A stretch of DNA of 64,000 nt, taken from positions 62,001 to 126,000 of the forward strand of contig CADAWR010000002.1 of assembly GCA_902791695.1 (NCBI GenBank), read 5' to 3'. The first letter of the stretch is position 1. Each line of letters begins with the position of its first letter. Source of the stretch: an uncultured Bacteroidota bacterium. GTDB taxonomy: Bacteria > Bacteroidota > Bacteroidia > Bacteroidales > P3. The notes beneath the pieces were generated by a model. It made no database searches. It was not told the origin of the DNA and saw nothing but the letters and a program-made list of their open reading frames with translations. Positions 26,662 to 36,064 of this stretch are shown piece after piece. Both the position numbers and the translations under genes were made by a program.

Positions 26662-27387
26662 TTATATTTTAGTTATCTTGGCTGTGATACTTGTGCCACG
26701 AGAATTGGCTATTTGAATGTAGCGCACATCGTCCACTCGTTTGGCGTAAAGATTTAAAGTATCACCAAGACGTGATTCGTGTGCGTAATTCATCTCGAGC
26801 GCAAATGGCTGCGCTGTGCTGTATCCTTGTTCATGCAGGCAGTCGAAAATCATCCTGATGTATTCCGAGTTGTTCATATGCTGCGTGTGATCGAGCATCG
26901 CATAACTCACAGGACGCTGCATAACCATATCGGCTTCTGTCATCTCAGGAATCTGCAACTTGTTGAGCTTCTCAAACTGTGTGGCACATTCCGGATGGTT
27001 CTCATAATTGGCAATCAAATCATTCAGGCGCAGCACGCGGCGTGTGGTCATATCTATCATAGGCCAAGCCGATGTGCCGGTAAGCAGCACCTCTCCGTTC
27101 TCACCGACCATCCGGTAATCACGGTATGCTATCAGGCCGTTGTTGCCGCGCGACCATGTATTTAACATAATCTTTTCGAAGGCCATCGGCAACCTATATA
27201 TATTATAGTAAGCGTGCGTAATCACCCAGGCGCGGTTCTGCTGCACGAGCGTCTTGAAGCCAATGCCGGTGGCATTGCCATGATATTCCGTAACCTCCTG
27301 ACACAGACGTATTGCCGCACATACGTGCAGCCGGTCGTCAATGTCGCACAGATACGACGGTACCTCTAATTCCTGCTTGTAAATCAT
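26662..27387 (-). CDS. Acyl-ACP thioesterase family protein
   Basis: 241 residues, a double hot-dog fold of the FatA/FatB-like bacterial family. An N-terminal YLCDIDDRLHVCAAIRLCQEV segment and a second hot-dog beginning with the catalytic-type DHTQHMNNSEYIRMIFD (compare D/N-H-N in plant FAT) are visible. It releases free fatty acids from acyl carrier protein. The ATG at 27387 is one base after the argS stop codon; the upstream extension of the frame lies inside argS and has no homology. Confidence 0.88.
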   Translation of the reverse strand: MIYKQELEVPSYLCDIDDRLHVCAAIRLCQEVTEYHGNATGIGFKTLVQQNRAWVITHAYYNIYRLPMAFEKIMLNTWSRGNNGLIAYRDYRMVGENGEVLLTGTSAWPMIDMTTRRVLRLNDLIANYENHPECATQFEKLNKLQIPEMTEADMVMQRPVSYAMLDHTQHMNNSEYIRMIFDCLHEQGYSTAQPFALEMNYAHESRLGDTLNLYAKRVDDVRYIQIANSRGTSITAKITKI

Positions 27388-27388
27388 C

Positions 27389-29125
27389 TTACATCCTTTC
27401 CGGCACCTCGATGCCAAGGATGTTCATCGTAGTCTTGAGGTCCTCTGCAACGGCGGCGCACAGGCTTACACGCATAGCCTTAACCTGGGCATTCTCCTCG
27501 CGCAATATCGGCGTATCCTGATAGAAGCTGTTGAATGACTTAGCCAGATCGTAAGCATAATTGGCAATCATTGCCGGACTGTAAGCATTTGCTGCTGCGA
27601 CAATTGTATCTGGCAGTGAATGCAGAACTTTAAGCACTCCCCTCTCCTTCTCGTTGAGCTCGACCTGCTCGTATGACACTTCGCCGAGGTCGCCGGCCTT
27701 GCGCACGATGCTGCGTATGCGAGCATGTGTGTATTGGATGAACGGGCCCGTATTGCCGTTGAAGTCGATGCTCTCTGCGGGATTGAACAGCATGTTCTTG
27801 GTCGGGTCGACCTTCAGAATGAAGTATTTGAGTGCTCCAAGTGCCAATATATGGTACAGGTGCTTGCGCTCCTCATCGCTTAGGTCGTCGTTCTTGCCAT
27901 GCTCGCGGCTCATCTCCTCGGCGGTCTTCTCCATCTCGTCGATAAGGTCGTCAGCATCCACCACAGTGCCCTCGCGGCTCTTCATCTTACCGTTGGGCAA
28001 CTCAACCATACCATAGCTCAAATGGTACACTTTCTCCGCCCACGAAAAGCCTAATTTACCGAGTATTAACTTCAGTACCTTAAAGTGATAGTCCTGCTCG
28101 TTTCCCACCACATAGATGAGCCTTTCTGCACCGAAATCGTTGTGGCGCAGAAGGGCTGTACCAAGATCCTGGGTCATGTATACGCTGGTGCCATCCTTGC
28201 GGAGCAACAGCTTCTGGTCTAGGCCGTCACCCGTCAAGTCGCACCATACCGAGCCGTCTTCCTTGCGGAATAGCACACCCATATCCAAGCCTTTCTGCAC
28301 CAGCTCTTTGCCGAGCAGATAGGTCTGACTCTCATAGTACACCTTGTCGAAGCCGACGCCCAGACGGTTATAGGTCTCGTCGAAGCCGGCATACACCCAG
28401 CCGTTCATCTTCTCCCACAGGCTTCTGACCTCTTTGTCACCCTCTTCCCAGCGCTTCAGCATCTGCTGGGCCTCCACCATCAACGGGGCCTCGCGCTTGG
28501 CCTGCTCCTCCTCTACCCCACTCTCCATCAGCCGCTTAACATCGTCCTTGTAGTGCTTGTCAAACTCCACATAGTACTTGCCCACCAAGGCGAGCATGCT
28601 CTTGCAGATATGGATGCCGCGATCGTTGACCAGGTTCACCTTCTTCACGTTGGCACCGGCGGCGGCCAAAAGCTGACTCACCGACCATCCAAGAAGGTTG
28701 TTTCTAATATGCCCTAAGTGTAACGGCTTATTGGTATTAGGGCTACTATATTCAACCACTACTGGAGCAGTGTTTGCATCGGATTTGACGATGCCGTAGA
28801 GCGGTTTTCCGGCCGTTTCGGCGAGGAACTTCAGCCAGTAGCTGTCGGCAATTTCGAAGTTCAGGAAGCCCTTGATGACGTTGTAGCCCGAAACCTCAGG
28901 CAACGCCTTCTTGACGGCCTCGCCAATCTCCGCTGCCACCGCCTCTGGGCTCTTGCGGGCCTGCTTCACGTATGGGAACACCACCAGCGTGCTGTCGCCC
29001 TTGAAATCGCGGCGTGTCTCCTGCAACACCACGTCGGCGGGCTGTTGCTCAATACCGTAGAGTTCCTTCAGTGCCTGAGATATGGCACCTGTCAACGAGT
29101 CATTTATGTTCAATGTCATAGCCAT
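27389..29125 (-). CDS. argS: Arginyl-tRNA synthetase
   Basis: 578 residues. The class I signature HIGH appears as HLGHIRNN after SSPNTNKPL, and the region corresponding to KMSK appears as GKMKSREGTVV. The C-terminal helical anticodon-binding domain ends with the typical LGIEVPERM. It charges tRNA-Arg. Starts at 29125 or 29119 are both possible. It shares a transcript with the downstream thioesterase gene (one-base gap). Confidence 0.96.
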   Translation of the reverse strand: MAMTLNINDSLTGAISQALKELYGIEQQPADVVLQETRRDFKGDSTLVVFPYVKQARKSPEAVAAEIGEAVKKALPEVSGYNVIKGFLNFEIADSYWLKFLAETAGKPLYGIVKSDANTAPVVVEYSSPNTNKPLHLGHIRNNLLGWSVSQLLAAAGANVKKVNLVNDRGIHICKSMLALVGKYYVEFDKHYKDDVKRLMESGVEEEQAKREAPLMVEAQQMLKRWEEGDKEVRSLWEKMNGWVYAGFDETYNRLGVGFDKVYYESQTYLLGKELVQKGLDMGVLFRKEDGSVWCDLTGDGLDQKLLLRKDGTSVYMTQDLGTALLRHNDFGAERLIYVVGNEQDYHFKVLKLILGKLGFSWAEKVYHLSYGMVELPNGKMKSREGTVVDADDLIDEMEKTAEEMSREHGKNDDLSDEERKHLYHILALGALKYFILKVDPTKNMLFNPAESIDFNGNTGPFIQYTHARIRSIVRKAGDLGEVSYEQVELNEKERGVLKVLHSLPDTIVAAANAYSPAMIANYAYDLAKSFNSFYQDTPILREENAQVKAMRVSLCAAVAEDLKTTMNILGIEVPERM

Positions 29126-29146
29126 TTATTTCGTTCAAAACAAAGT

Positions 29147-29155
29147 GCAAAGATA
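29147..29155 (-). promoter_or_regulatory. -7 promoter box for argS
   Basis: Minus strand TATCTTTGC, 22 bases before the argS start. Confidence 0.7.
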
Positions 29156-29273
29156 CGAATTATTTTTACAAACGCAGCCACATTTTCGTTATGACTTTTT
29201 AACAGCCGCATATCTTATTACAACACAACTACTTCCGTGCTCATATTTTCAACAAACCCTTGCTGCAACTGCG

Positions 29274-29378
29274 TCGGTCCGTACCCGGTCCGTACCCGCT
29301 CCGTACCCGCTCCGACTGTTTAACGGTTTTTGTCGGAGAAAAGTCAGAGAGGAGACGGAGAGGAGTCGCAGGGGGGCC
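29274..29378. repeat. Modular palindromic repeat, short subtype, copy 4 (divergent argS/clpC gap)
   Basis: Three direct 11-bp units (TCCGTACCCGG, TCCGTACCCGC, TCCGTACCCGC) lead into a hairpin with stem CTCCGAC/GTCGGAG and a TGTTTAACGG-containing loop. Imperfect GAGAGGAGACGGAGAGGAG follows. It uses the same modules as the 98-bp copies but has only one central module. Looser inverted flanks (TTCCGTGC ... ATTTTCAACA) lie at about 29233-29255 and 29409-29434. The rest of the 362-bp gap shows only promoters. Confidence 0.8.
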
Positions 29379-29456
29379 GAAAGAGATGGCAGGCTATTGA
29401 CAGTGGGGTGTTGAAAATAAGTTGTGGCACGGAAGTTGCTATAGGTATAAATGTAG

Positions 29457-29465
29457 TATTTTTGC
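29457..29465 (+). promoter_or_regulatory. -7 promoter box for clpC
   Basis: TATTTTTGC, 23 bases before the clpC ATG. Confidence 0.65.
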
Positions 29466-29487
29466 AACTTGAATTAAAGCGATTTAT

Positions 29488-32064
29488 ATGGACAACAACC
29501 TGAGCGAGAACACCCGTAAAGCCGTGGCTTTCAGCCGCGACGAAGCTATACGCATGAAGAACGGCGCCATCGGAGTGGAGCATGTCTTTCTCGGCATCAC
29601 ACGCGTGCCGGAGAGCACGGCGCTGGGAATGCTGGCGGCATTAGGGGTGAACAGCGACGAGATTAAAGAGAAGATTGAGAAACATGTGAGCCAGGCCGAC
29701 GCCGACGTGCGCTACAGCGAGGACAGCGAGATACCGATGCTGCGCCAGACCGAGAAGGTGCTGAGGCTTAGCTACCTGGAAAGCATAAAATACAAGTCGA
29801 AGGAGATTGGCACCGAGCACTTGGTGCTGGCCATGCTTCAGGAGGGCGACAACCTGGTGAGCAATCTGCTGCAGAAGGCTGGCGTAGACTATGAGCGCTT
29901 CGCCAAAGTGGTGCGTGCCGAAGGACCGGCCACGGAACCATCGGACCTGCCCGACTTCCGCTCGCAGACCAGCGACGACGACAACGACGACCCCTTCGAC
30001 GACCCGACGCGGGCCGAAGGCGGCAAGCGCAAGGCAGAGACCGGCAAGAGCGGCACGCCGGCGCTGGAGAACTTCGGCCGCGACCTGACGAAACTGGCCG
30101 AGCAGGGCAAGCTGGACCCCATCGTGGGCCGACAGAAGGAGATGGACCGCATAGCGCAGATACTGTCGCGCCGCAAGAAGAACAATCCCATACTGATAGG
30201 CGAAAGCGGTGTGGGCAAGAGCGCCATCGCCGAAGGACTCGCGCTGCGGATTGCCGAGGGCAACGTGCCACGTACGCTCTACGGCAAGCGGCTGCTGAGC
30301 CTCGATTTGGCCGGACTGGTGGCAGGCACCAAATACCGCGGCCAGTTTGAGGAACGCATGAAAGCCATCATCACCGAGCTTGAGCAGCATCCGGAGATTA
30401 TCATCTTCATCGACGAGATACACACCATCGTGGGCGCCGGCAGCGCGGCGGGAAGCCTGGACGCAAGCAACATGTTCAAGCCGGCCCTGTCTCGTGGTGC
30501 CATACAGTGCATCGGCACCACGACACTCGACGAGTACCGCCAGTATATAGAGAAAGACACGGCCCTCGAGCGCCGCTTCCAGAAGGTGCTGGTGGAGCCC
30601 GCCACCGTTGAGGAGACCCTTGAGATACTGACCAACATCAAAGACAAATACGAGGACCATCACATGGTGCGCTTCAGCGACGAAGCCATCAAGGCCTGTG
30701 TAGACCTCACCGAGCGGTACGTCAGCGATCGTCTGCAGCCCGACAAGGCAATTGACGCTATGGATGAAGCCGGAGCACGTGTGAGAATTGCCAACGTGAA
30801 GGTCCCCGAAGAGATTATAAAGCTCGAGGCAGAGGTTGCTAAGGTGGCCGAGCAGAAGAAAGAGGTGCTCGCCGGCAAACGATACAGCGAGGCGGCACAG
30901 TACCGCGACCAGGAGCGCGACCTGACGGCCAAGCTTGCCGACATGAAGAAACGCTGGGAGGAAGAGGAGCGCGAGAAACGGGTGATGGTGAAGGAAGAGG
31001 ACGTAGCCGCCGTGGTGGCCATGATGACCGGCGTTCCGGTGGAGCGCATAGCGGAGAGCGAGCAGGGACGTCTGCTGACCATGGAGAACGAGCTGAAGGG
31101 CTCGGTGGTGGGTCAGGACGAGGCAATAGCCCAGATAGCAAAAGCCATACGCCGTAACCGCGCGGGCCTGAAAGACCCCAACCGACCCATAGGCAGCTTC
31201 CTCTTCTTAGGTCCCACAGGCGTGGGCAAGACCTACCTTACCAAGATACTGGCCAAATATCTCTTCGACAGCGAGGCAGCGATGATACGCATCGATATGA
31301 GCGAATACATGGAGAAATTCGCCGTGAGCCGCCTCATAGGAGCGCCTCCGGGATATGTGGGCTACGAGGAAGGTGGACAGCTGACCGAGCGTGTGCGCCG
31401 CAAGCCATACAGCATTGTGCTGCTCGACGAGATTGAAAAGGCTCACCCCGATGTGTTCAACGTGCTGCTGCAAGTGCTCGACGACGGACAGCTCACCGAC
31501 GGCATAGGCCGCAAGGTGGACTTCAAGAACACCATTATAATAATGACCTCGAACATCGGCAGCCGCCAGCTCAAGGACTTCGGCACCGGCGTGGGCTTCA
31601 ACACCGCTGCACGCGAGGCCGAGAAGGCGGAGTTGCAGCGCGACGTTATTGAGAAGAGCCTGAAGAAAGCTTTTGCGCCCGAGTTCATCAACCGCATAGA
31701 CGACATCATATACTTCAACAGCCTGGGTCGCGAGGAGATACACAAGATTATTGACATCGAGCTCAAGGGGCTGTTCGGAAGGGTGAGAGCTATGGGCTAC
31801 GGTGTGGAGATGGACGAGAAGGCCAAGGACTTCCTGGTGGCCAAAGGCTGGGACGAGCAGTACGGCGCACGTCCGCTACGCAGAGCCATACAGCGATATG
31901 TGGAGGACGACCTGGCCGACGAGATTATCAAAGCCGACATACTGCCTGGTGACACGGTGAAGATTACCGCCGCCGACGATAAGATATCGTTCGAGATAGA
32001 GAAAGGCGAGACTTCGCGCCAGCTGGAGGAGGCTTTCGCGGGTGAGGCAACAGTGAATGTCTGA
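29488..32064 (+). CDS. clpC: ATP-dependent Clp protease ATPase subunit (ClpC type)
   Basis: 858 residues. An N-terminal Clp repeat domain (about 1-150) is followed by a first AAA+ module with Walker [10 protein letters not shown] near residue 238. The middle region has a UVR-like segment ([17 protein letters not shown]). A second AAA+ module has [10 protein letters not shown] near residue 575 and a C-terminal Clp-B domain. It unfolds substrates for ClpP or acts as a chaperone. Monocistronic between a divergent promoter and the convergent ATP-grasp gene only ten bases away. Confidence 0.93.
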   Translation: MDNNLSENTRKAVAFSRDEAIRMKNGAIGVEHVFLGITRVPESTALGMLAALGVNSDEIKEKIEKHVSQADADVRYSEDSEIPMLRQTEKVLRLSYLESIKYKSKEIGTEHLVLAMLQEGDNLVSNLLQKAGVDYERFAKVVRAEGPATEPSDLPDFRSQTSDDDNDDPFDDPTRAEGGKRKAETGKSGTPALENFGRDLTKLAEQGKLDPIVGRQKEMDRIAQILSRRKKNNPILIGESGVGKSAIAEGLALRIAEGNVPRTLYGKRLLSLDLAGLVAGTKYRGQFEERMKAIITELEQHPEIIIFIDEIHTIVGAGSAAGSLDASNMFKPALSRGAIQCIGTTTLDEYRQYIEKDTALERRFQKVLVEPATVEETLEILTNIKDKYEDHHMVRFSDEAIKACVDLTERYVSDRLQPDKAIDAMDEAGARVRIANVKVPEEIIKLEAEVAKVAEQKKEVLAGKRYSEAAQYRDQERDLTAKLADMKKRWEEEEREKRVMVKEEDVAAVVAMMTGVPVERIAESEQGRLLTMENELKGSVVGQDEAIAQIAKAIRRNRAGLKDPNRPIGSFLFLGPTGVGKTYLTKILAKYLFDSEAAMIRIDMSEYMEKFAVSRLIGAPPGYVGYEEGGQLTERVRRKPYSIVLLDEIEKAHPDVFNVLLQVLDDGQLTDGIGRKVDFKNTIIIMTSNIGSRQLKDFGTGVGFNTAAREAEKAELQRDVIEKSLKKAFAPEFINRIDDIIYFNSLGREEIHKIIDIELKGLFGRVRAMGYGVEMDEKAKDFLVAKGWDEQYGARPLRRAIQRYVEDDLADEIIKADILPGDTVKITAADDKISFEIEKGETSRQLEEAFAGEATVNV

Positions 32065-32074
32065 TGATTGACGG

Positions 32075-33163
32075 TTAACGGTGGGTTCTCTTGCGGAGGA
32101 CCCACTCTATGACCTCTTCGATATAAGGGCCGAAGACCGTCTGGCCGCAGAAATAGCCCGCATGGGCACTGAAACCGCCGATGTTGTACTCAAGCAGCAT
32201 CGGCTTTCCGTTTTGTGAGATTGCCATATCGAGGGCAAAGAGACGGTGATGTGGAATGCAACGTGCCACATGCAGCGAGAGCTCTACAGCTTCGCCCCAT
32301 GAGGGAATGCACAGGCCAGCATCCGGGAAGGGCGCACTGAAGCCATGGTCATCGTATGAGGTATCGTGCAGACGTCCGTCGACAAGGTCTACACCCACGT
32401 AGCGCCCACCGGCATGGCAGTTGTCCACAACAGCTCCTGGGCCGCCAAAGCGAAAGTAGGCGCTGGTGAGGTGCGGCTGTTCATCCACTATAGAGCGGTA
32501 TACAACCATACGCATTGTGTTGGCTGCTGTTGGGCATAGGTGCGCGGTGAAGGGGTGTTGAATGACAGCCTCTTGTAGTACAAAGTTGTCGTCGTAGGCC
32601 ATAAGGAACGGAATGTCAAGCCGCTGTCCGGAAGAGGTAATGTAACCGTCGGAACTACGTATAAACTTCATTACGCGCAAGCCATTGCATGAATCAACAG
32701 AAGGTTTCAGTATCAGCGCGTCGTATGGGCTGTCGGCAATAGCTTTTGCTGCATCGGGCAACACACGAAAGTCGGCATCAAGAAGAGCACCTCCACGCAC
32801 TCGTGCGGCGACGGTTGTCGGAACATTGTCGGCACCAATTACCCGTGGGAACATTGTCTTGTCTTCATAGACATCCCAGTAGCTGCGCGGATTGAGAGTC
32901 TCCTCAATCTGGCGATGCAGGATATCCTCGGGAATGATGTCGGGCGTAGGTCCGCAGAAGTGGCTTTGCAGACGGTAGATATATGGGTCCACCCACGGCG
33001 AGAACTGCCGCCAGCGCCGATGGTAAATCTCCTCCCCCGCCGCTTTGCCTGTCGGCAGGCCGAGCTCTTTCAAGGCACGGTAGCAGAAACGGCTATAGAG
33101 CAGATAGTCGTAGAACGGGTCGCCAAAAATGCGGCGTGCTATCTTTTTGAGGCTCTTGTTCAT
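32075..33163 (-). CDS. Sugar-transfer-associated ATP-grasp protein
   Basis: 362 residues. The N-terminal third is basic. The central and C-terminal parts resemble the ATP-grasp fold: LILKPSVDSCNGLRV (nucleotide-binding lysine strand), FRFGGPGAVVDNCHAGG and LFALDMAISQNGKPMLLEYNIGG with the metal-binding D, E and N. This is the pattern of the ATPgrasp_ST family, usually found in polysaccharide or capsule loci. No glycosyltransferases adjoin it here, so the substrate is unknown. It lies behind the gcvP terminator; no separate promoter was seen. Confidence 0.8.
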   Translation of the reverse strand: MNKSLKKIARRIFGDPFYDYLLYSRFCYRALKELGLPTGKAAGEEIYHRRWRQFSPWVDPYIYRLQSHFCGPTPDIIPEDILHRQIEETLNPRSYWDVYEDKTMFPRVIGADNVPTTVAARVRGGALLDADFRVLPDAAKAIADSPYDALILKPSVDSCNGLRVMKFIRSSDGYITSSGQRLDIPFLMAYDDNFVLQEAVIQHPFTAHLCPTAANTMRMVVYRSIVDEQPHLTSAYFRFGGPGAVVDNCHAGGRYVGVDLVDGRLHDTSYDDHGFSAPFPDAGLCIPSWGEAVELSLHVARCIPHHRLFALDMAISQNGKPMLLEYNIGGFSAHAGYFCGQTVFGPYIEEVIEWVLRKRTHR

Positions 33164-33170
33164 TATTAAA

Positions 33171-33210
33171 AAGAAGGCACCCTACCCTATTTTCGGGCGG
33201 GTGCCTTCTT
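33171..33210 (-). terminator. Terminator at the end of the gcvP transcript
   Basis: A perfect 12-bp stem (33171-33182 with 33199-33210) around a 16-base loop, just beyond the gcvP stop codon. Downstream on the minus strand is TTTTTAATAATG, giving the T-run. Confidence 0.88.
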
Positions 33211-33220
33211 AGGTTAGATA

Positions 33221-34609
33221 TTACTCAGCCCAGACGGCCTGCAGGTTGCGGTCGCCGTAGGCGTCGTCGATCTTGCTGATGGTGGGCCAATACTTCTCGC
33301 AGTGGGGCTGCGGGAAGGCGGCTTTCTGACGGCTGTAGGGACGGTCCCATTCGTCGGCACAGACGACCTGCATGGTGTGGGGAGCGTTGGCGATGGGGTT
33401 GTTCTTCTCGTCGCTCTTGCCGGTCATGATGTCGTCAATCTCCTGACGGATGGCAATCATGGCGTCGCAGAAGCGGTCCATCTCGCTCAGCGGCTCGCTC
33501 TCGGTAGGCTCGACCATGAGGGTGTTGTGCACCGGGAAGGCCACCGTGGGAGCGTGGAAGCCATAGTCCATCAGACGCTTGGCGATGTCGCCGACACCGA
33601 CCTTGAGGCTGAACTCGTTGAAGTCGACAATCATCTCGTGGCCGCACATGCCGTTGCGGTTGGTGTAGAGAATCTTATAGTACTTCTGCAGGCGGGCGCG
33701 GAGGTAGTTGGCGTTGAGGATAGCATGCTTGGTGACATCCGTCAGGCCTTCGCCGCCGAGCATCAGCAGGTAGCCGTAGGTGATGGGCAGGAGGTAGGCG
33801 CTGCCGTAAGGGGCTGCCGCCATAGTGTTGCCCTTCTTGCCACCGACCTCGACCACGGGATGTGTGGGCAGGAAGTCGACGAGCTTCTGGCTGACGCAGA
33901 TGGGGCCGACACCGGGACCGCCGCCGCCGTGAGGCATTGCGAAGGTCTTGTGGAGGTTGAGGTGGCAAACATCGGCACCCATGTGACCGGGGCTGGTGAG
34001 ACCCACCTGGGCGTTCATGTTGGCACCGTCCATATAGACGAGGGCGCCCACGCTGTGGATGATGTTGATGATGTCGAGGATGCCCTCTTCGAAAGCACCG
34101 TGGGTCGACGGATAGGTGATCATCAGGCAGCTGAGGGTGTCTTTGTACTGCTCGGCTTTTGCCTTCAGGTCGTCGATGTCCACATCGCCCTTGTCGTTGC
34201 ATTTGACCACGACCACCGTCATGCCGGCCTTAGCGGCGGAGGCGGGGTTGGTGCCGTGAGCGGAAGCGGGGATGAGGCAGACGTTGCGCTGCGGCTGACC
34301 ATTAGCGATATGATAGTTACGGATAACCGTGAGGCCGCTGTACTCGCCGAAGGCACCCGAGTTGGGCTGCAGCGAGCAACCGGCGAAACCGGTGATGACA
34401 GCGAGCTGATGTTCAATGTCGCGGATCATCTCGAGATAACCCTGAGCCTGGTCGGCGGGCACGAAGGGGTGCATGCCGGCGAACTTGCTCCAGCTGAGGG
34501 GCATCATCTCGGCGGCGGCGTTGAGCTTCATGGTGCAGGAGCCCAGCGGAATCATGGCGCGGTTGAGGCTGAGGTCTTTCTCCTCGAGCATCTTGATGTA
34601 GCGCATCAT
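33221..34609 (-). CDS. gcvP: Glycine dehydrogenase (P protein), C-terminal half, out of frame with the N-terminal half
   Basis: 462 residues if translation starts at the ATG at 34609. It contains IPLGSCTMKLNAAAEM, the PLP-lysine motif HLNLHKTF and AMPHGGGGPG. Homology continues upstream of this ATG in the same frame (RTTQKIFNRFHDET), which is the usual P-protein sequence, so the break lies near 34640-34665 and not at a natural domain start. The ATG overlaps the stop codon of the N-terminal half as ATGA, so a coupled two-polypeptide arrangement is possible. The other reading is a one-base deletion (real or an assembly error) in a normal gene of about 950 codons. Confidence 0.85.
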   Translation of the reverse strand: MMRYIKMLEEKDLSLNRAMIPLGSCTMKLNAAAEMMPLSWSKFAGMHPFVPADQAQGYLEMIRDIEHQLAVITGFAGCSLQPNSGAFGEYSGLTVIRNYHIANGQPQRNVCLIPASAHGTNPASAAKAGMTVVVVKCNDKGDVDIDDLKAKAEQYKDTLSCLMITYPSTHGAFEEGILDIINIIHSVGALVYMDGANMNAQVGLTSPGHMGADVCHLNLHKTFAMPHGGGGPGVGPICVSQKLVDFLPTHPVVEVGGKKGNTMAAAPYGSAYLLPITYGYLLMLGGEGLTDVTKHAILNANYLRARLQKYYKILYTNRNGMCGHEMIVDFNEFSLKVGVGDIAKRLMDYGFHAPTVAFPVHNTLMVEPTESEPLSEMDRFCDAMIAIRQEIDDIMTGKSDEKNNPIANAPHTMQVVCADEWDRPYSRQKAAFPQPHCEKYWPTISKIDDAYGDRNLQAVWAE

Positions 34610-36048
34610 GGAGGTCTCGTCGTGGAAGCGGTTGAAGATTTTCTGGGTGGTTCGGCGGGGATAGCCTCGTCGGCGAACTTGCAGCAGCAACCTTTGCATT
34701 CCAGCGGCTGAGCGCTCTTGCCGGCGGCTTCTGCGAGGCAGGCCACGATGGCGTCGAGGTCGGCCTTCTCGGTGGTCTCGTCGATGGAGATGCCGATGCA
34801 CTCGTCGCAGATGTAGCGGAAGTTGATCTCGTGCTTCAGGGCCACCTCACGCACTTTGGCGGTGGGCACGGGGCACTGGAGGGCGAGGGTGTCGAAATAG
34901 ACCTTGTTCCACTGCTTGTAGCCGTACTGCTCGAGCTCCATAGCCAGACGGTGGGCGCGGGCGCAGATGCGGACGGCAATCTCGCGGATACCTTCAGCAC
35001 CATGCCAGATGGCATAGAAGCCGCTCATGTTGGCCACGAGGGCTGCGGAGGTGCAGATATTCGAGGTAGCTTTGTCGCGCTTGATGTGCTGCTCACGCAT
35101 GCCGAGAGCCATACGGAGGGCGGGGTTGCCCTTGGCGTCGACGCTCCAGCCGATGATACGGCCGGGGAAGGCGCGCTTGAAGGTGTCGGTGAAGGCGAAG
35201 AAGCCGGCGTGAGGGCCGCCGAAGCCCATGGGGAGACCGAAGCGCTGGGCGTTACCAACGGCGCAGTCGGCACCCATTTCGCCGGGAGTCTTCATCAGAG
35301 CCAGAGCCATCAGGTCGGTGGCCATGCAGACGAAGATGCCCTTCTCGTGGCACTTGCTGATGAAGGAGGTCCAATCCTGAGCCTCACCGAACTGGTTGGG
35401 ATACTGCACGAAAGCGGCGAAATAGCTGCCGTCGAGCTCGGTCTGAGCGGCTTTGCCGGTGACAATCTCGATACCGCGGGGAGCGGCATTGGTCTGCATC
35501 ACAGCAAGAGTCTGTGGCAGGATGCCCTCGTCGACGAACACCTTGCATATGCCATCCTTCACAGCCTGACGCGAGCGGCTGTTGAAGAACATAATCATAG
35601 CCTCGCCGGCGGCGGTAGCCTCGTCGAGCAGACAAGCGTTGGAGAGCGGCATACCGGTCATGCTGGCAATCATGGTCTGATAGTTCATGAGGGCTTCAAG
35701 ACGGCCCTGAGAAATCTCGGTCTGGTAGGGAGTGTAGGAGGTGTACCAGCCGGGGTTCTCGAAGACGTTGCGCATGATGACGGCGGGAGTGATGGTGCCG
35801 TAGTAGCCCATACCGATGTAGCTCTTGTAGAGCTTGTTCTTCTGAGCCAGCGAGCGCACATGGTTGAGGAACTGGTACTCGCTCATACCTTCTGGCAGGG
35901 GCAACGGCTCTTTGAGACGGATGGCGGCAGGCACAGCCTTCTCTATGAGCTCATCGATAGATTTGACGCCGATAACATCGAGCATCTTCTGCTCTTCGGC
36001 GGGGTTTGATACGCCGTTGTGGCGCGAGGCAAAATTATTCTTTGTCAT
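34606..36048 (-). CDS. gcvP: Glycine dehydrogenase (P protein), N-terminal half, ends by frameshift
   Basis: 480 codons. It begins FASRHNGVSNPAEEQKML and shows GYYGTITPAVIMRNVFENPGWYTSYTPYQTEISQGRLEALMN in part, all normal for the first half of the P protein. After DEAIPAE the frame enters out-of-frame sequence (PPRKSSTASTTRPP) and stops at 34606. The enzyme decarboxylates glycine in the glycine cleavage system. The partner genes (gcvT, gcvH, lpd) are not in the window. It lies 16 bases behind the LRR gene at the end of a long run that starts at ppdK. Confidence 0.88.
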   Translation of the reverse strand: MTKNNFASRHNGVSNPAEEQKMLDVIGVKSIDELIEKAVPAAIRLKEPLPLPEGMSEYQFLNHVRSLAQKNKLYKSYIGMGYYGTITPAVIMRNVFENPGWYTSYTPYQTEISQGRLEALMNYQTMIASMTGMPLSNACLLDEATAAGEAMIMFFNSRSRQAVKDGICKVFVDEGILPQTLAVMQTNAAPRGIEIVTGKAAQTELDGSYFAAFVQYPNQFGEAQDWTSFISKCHEKGIFVCMATDLMALALMKTPGEMGADCAVGNAQRFGLPMGFGGPHAGFFAFTDTFKRAFPGRIIGWSVDAKGNPALRMALGMREQHIKRDKATSNICTSAALVANMSGFYAIWHGAEGIREIAVRICARAHRLAMELEQYGYKQWNKVYFDTLALQCPVPTAKVREVALKHEINFRYICDECIGISIDETTEKADLDAIVACLAEAAGKSAQPLECKGCCCKFADEAIPAEPPRKSSTASTTRPP

Positions 36049-36064
36049 ATTTATTGATGTTTAT

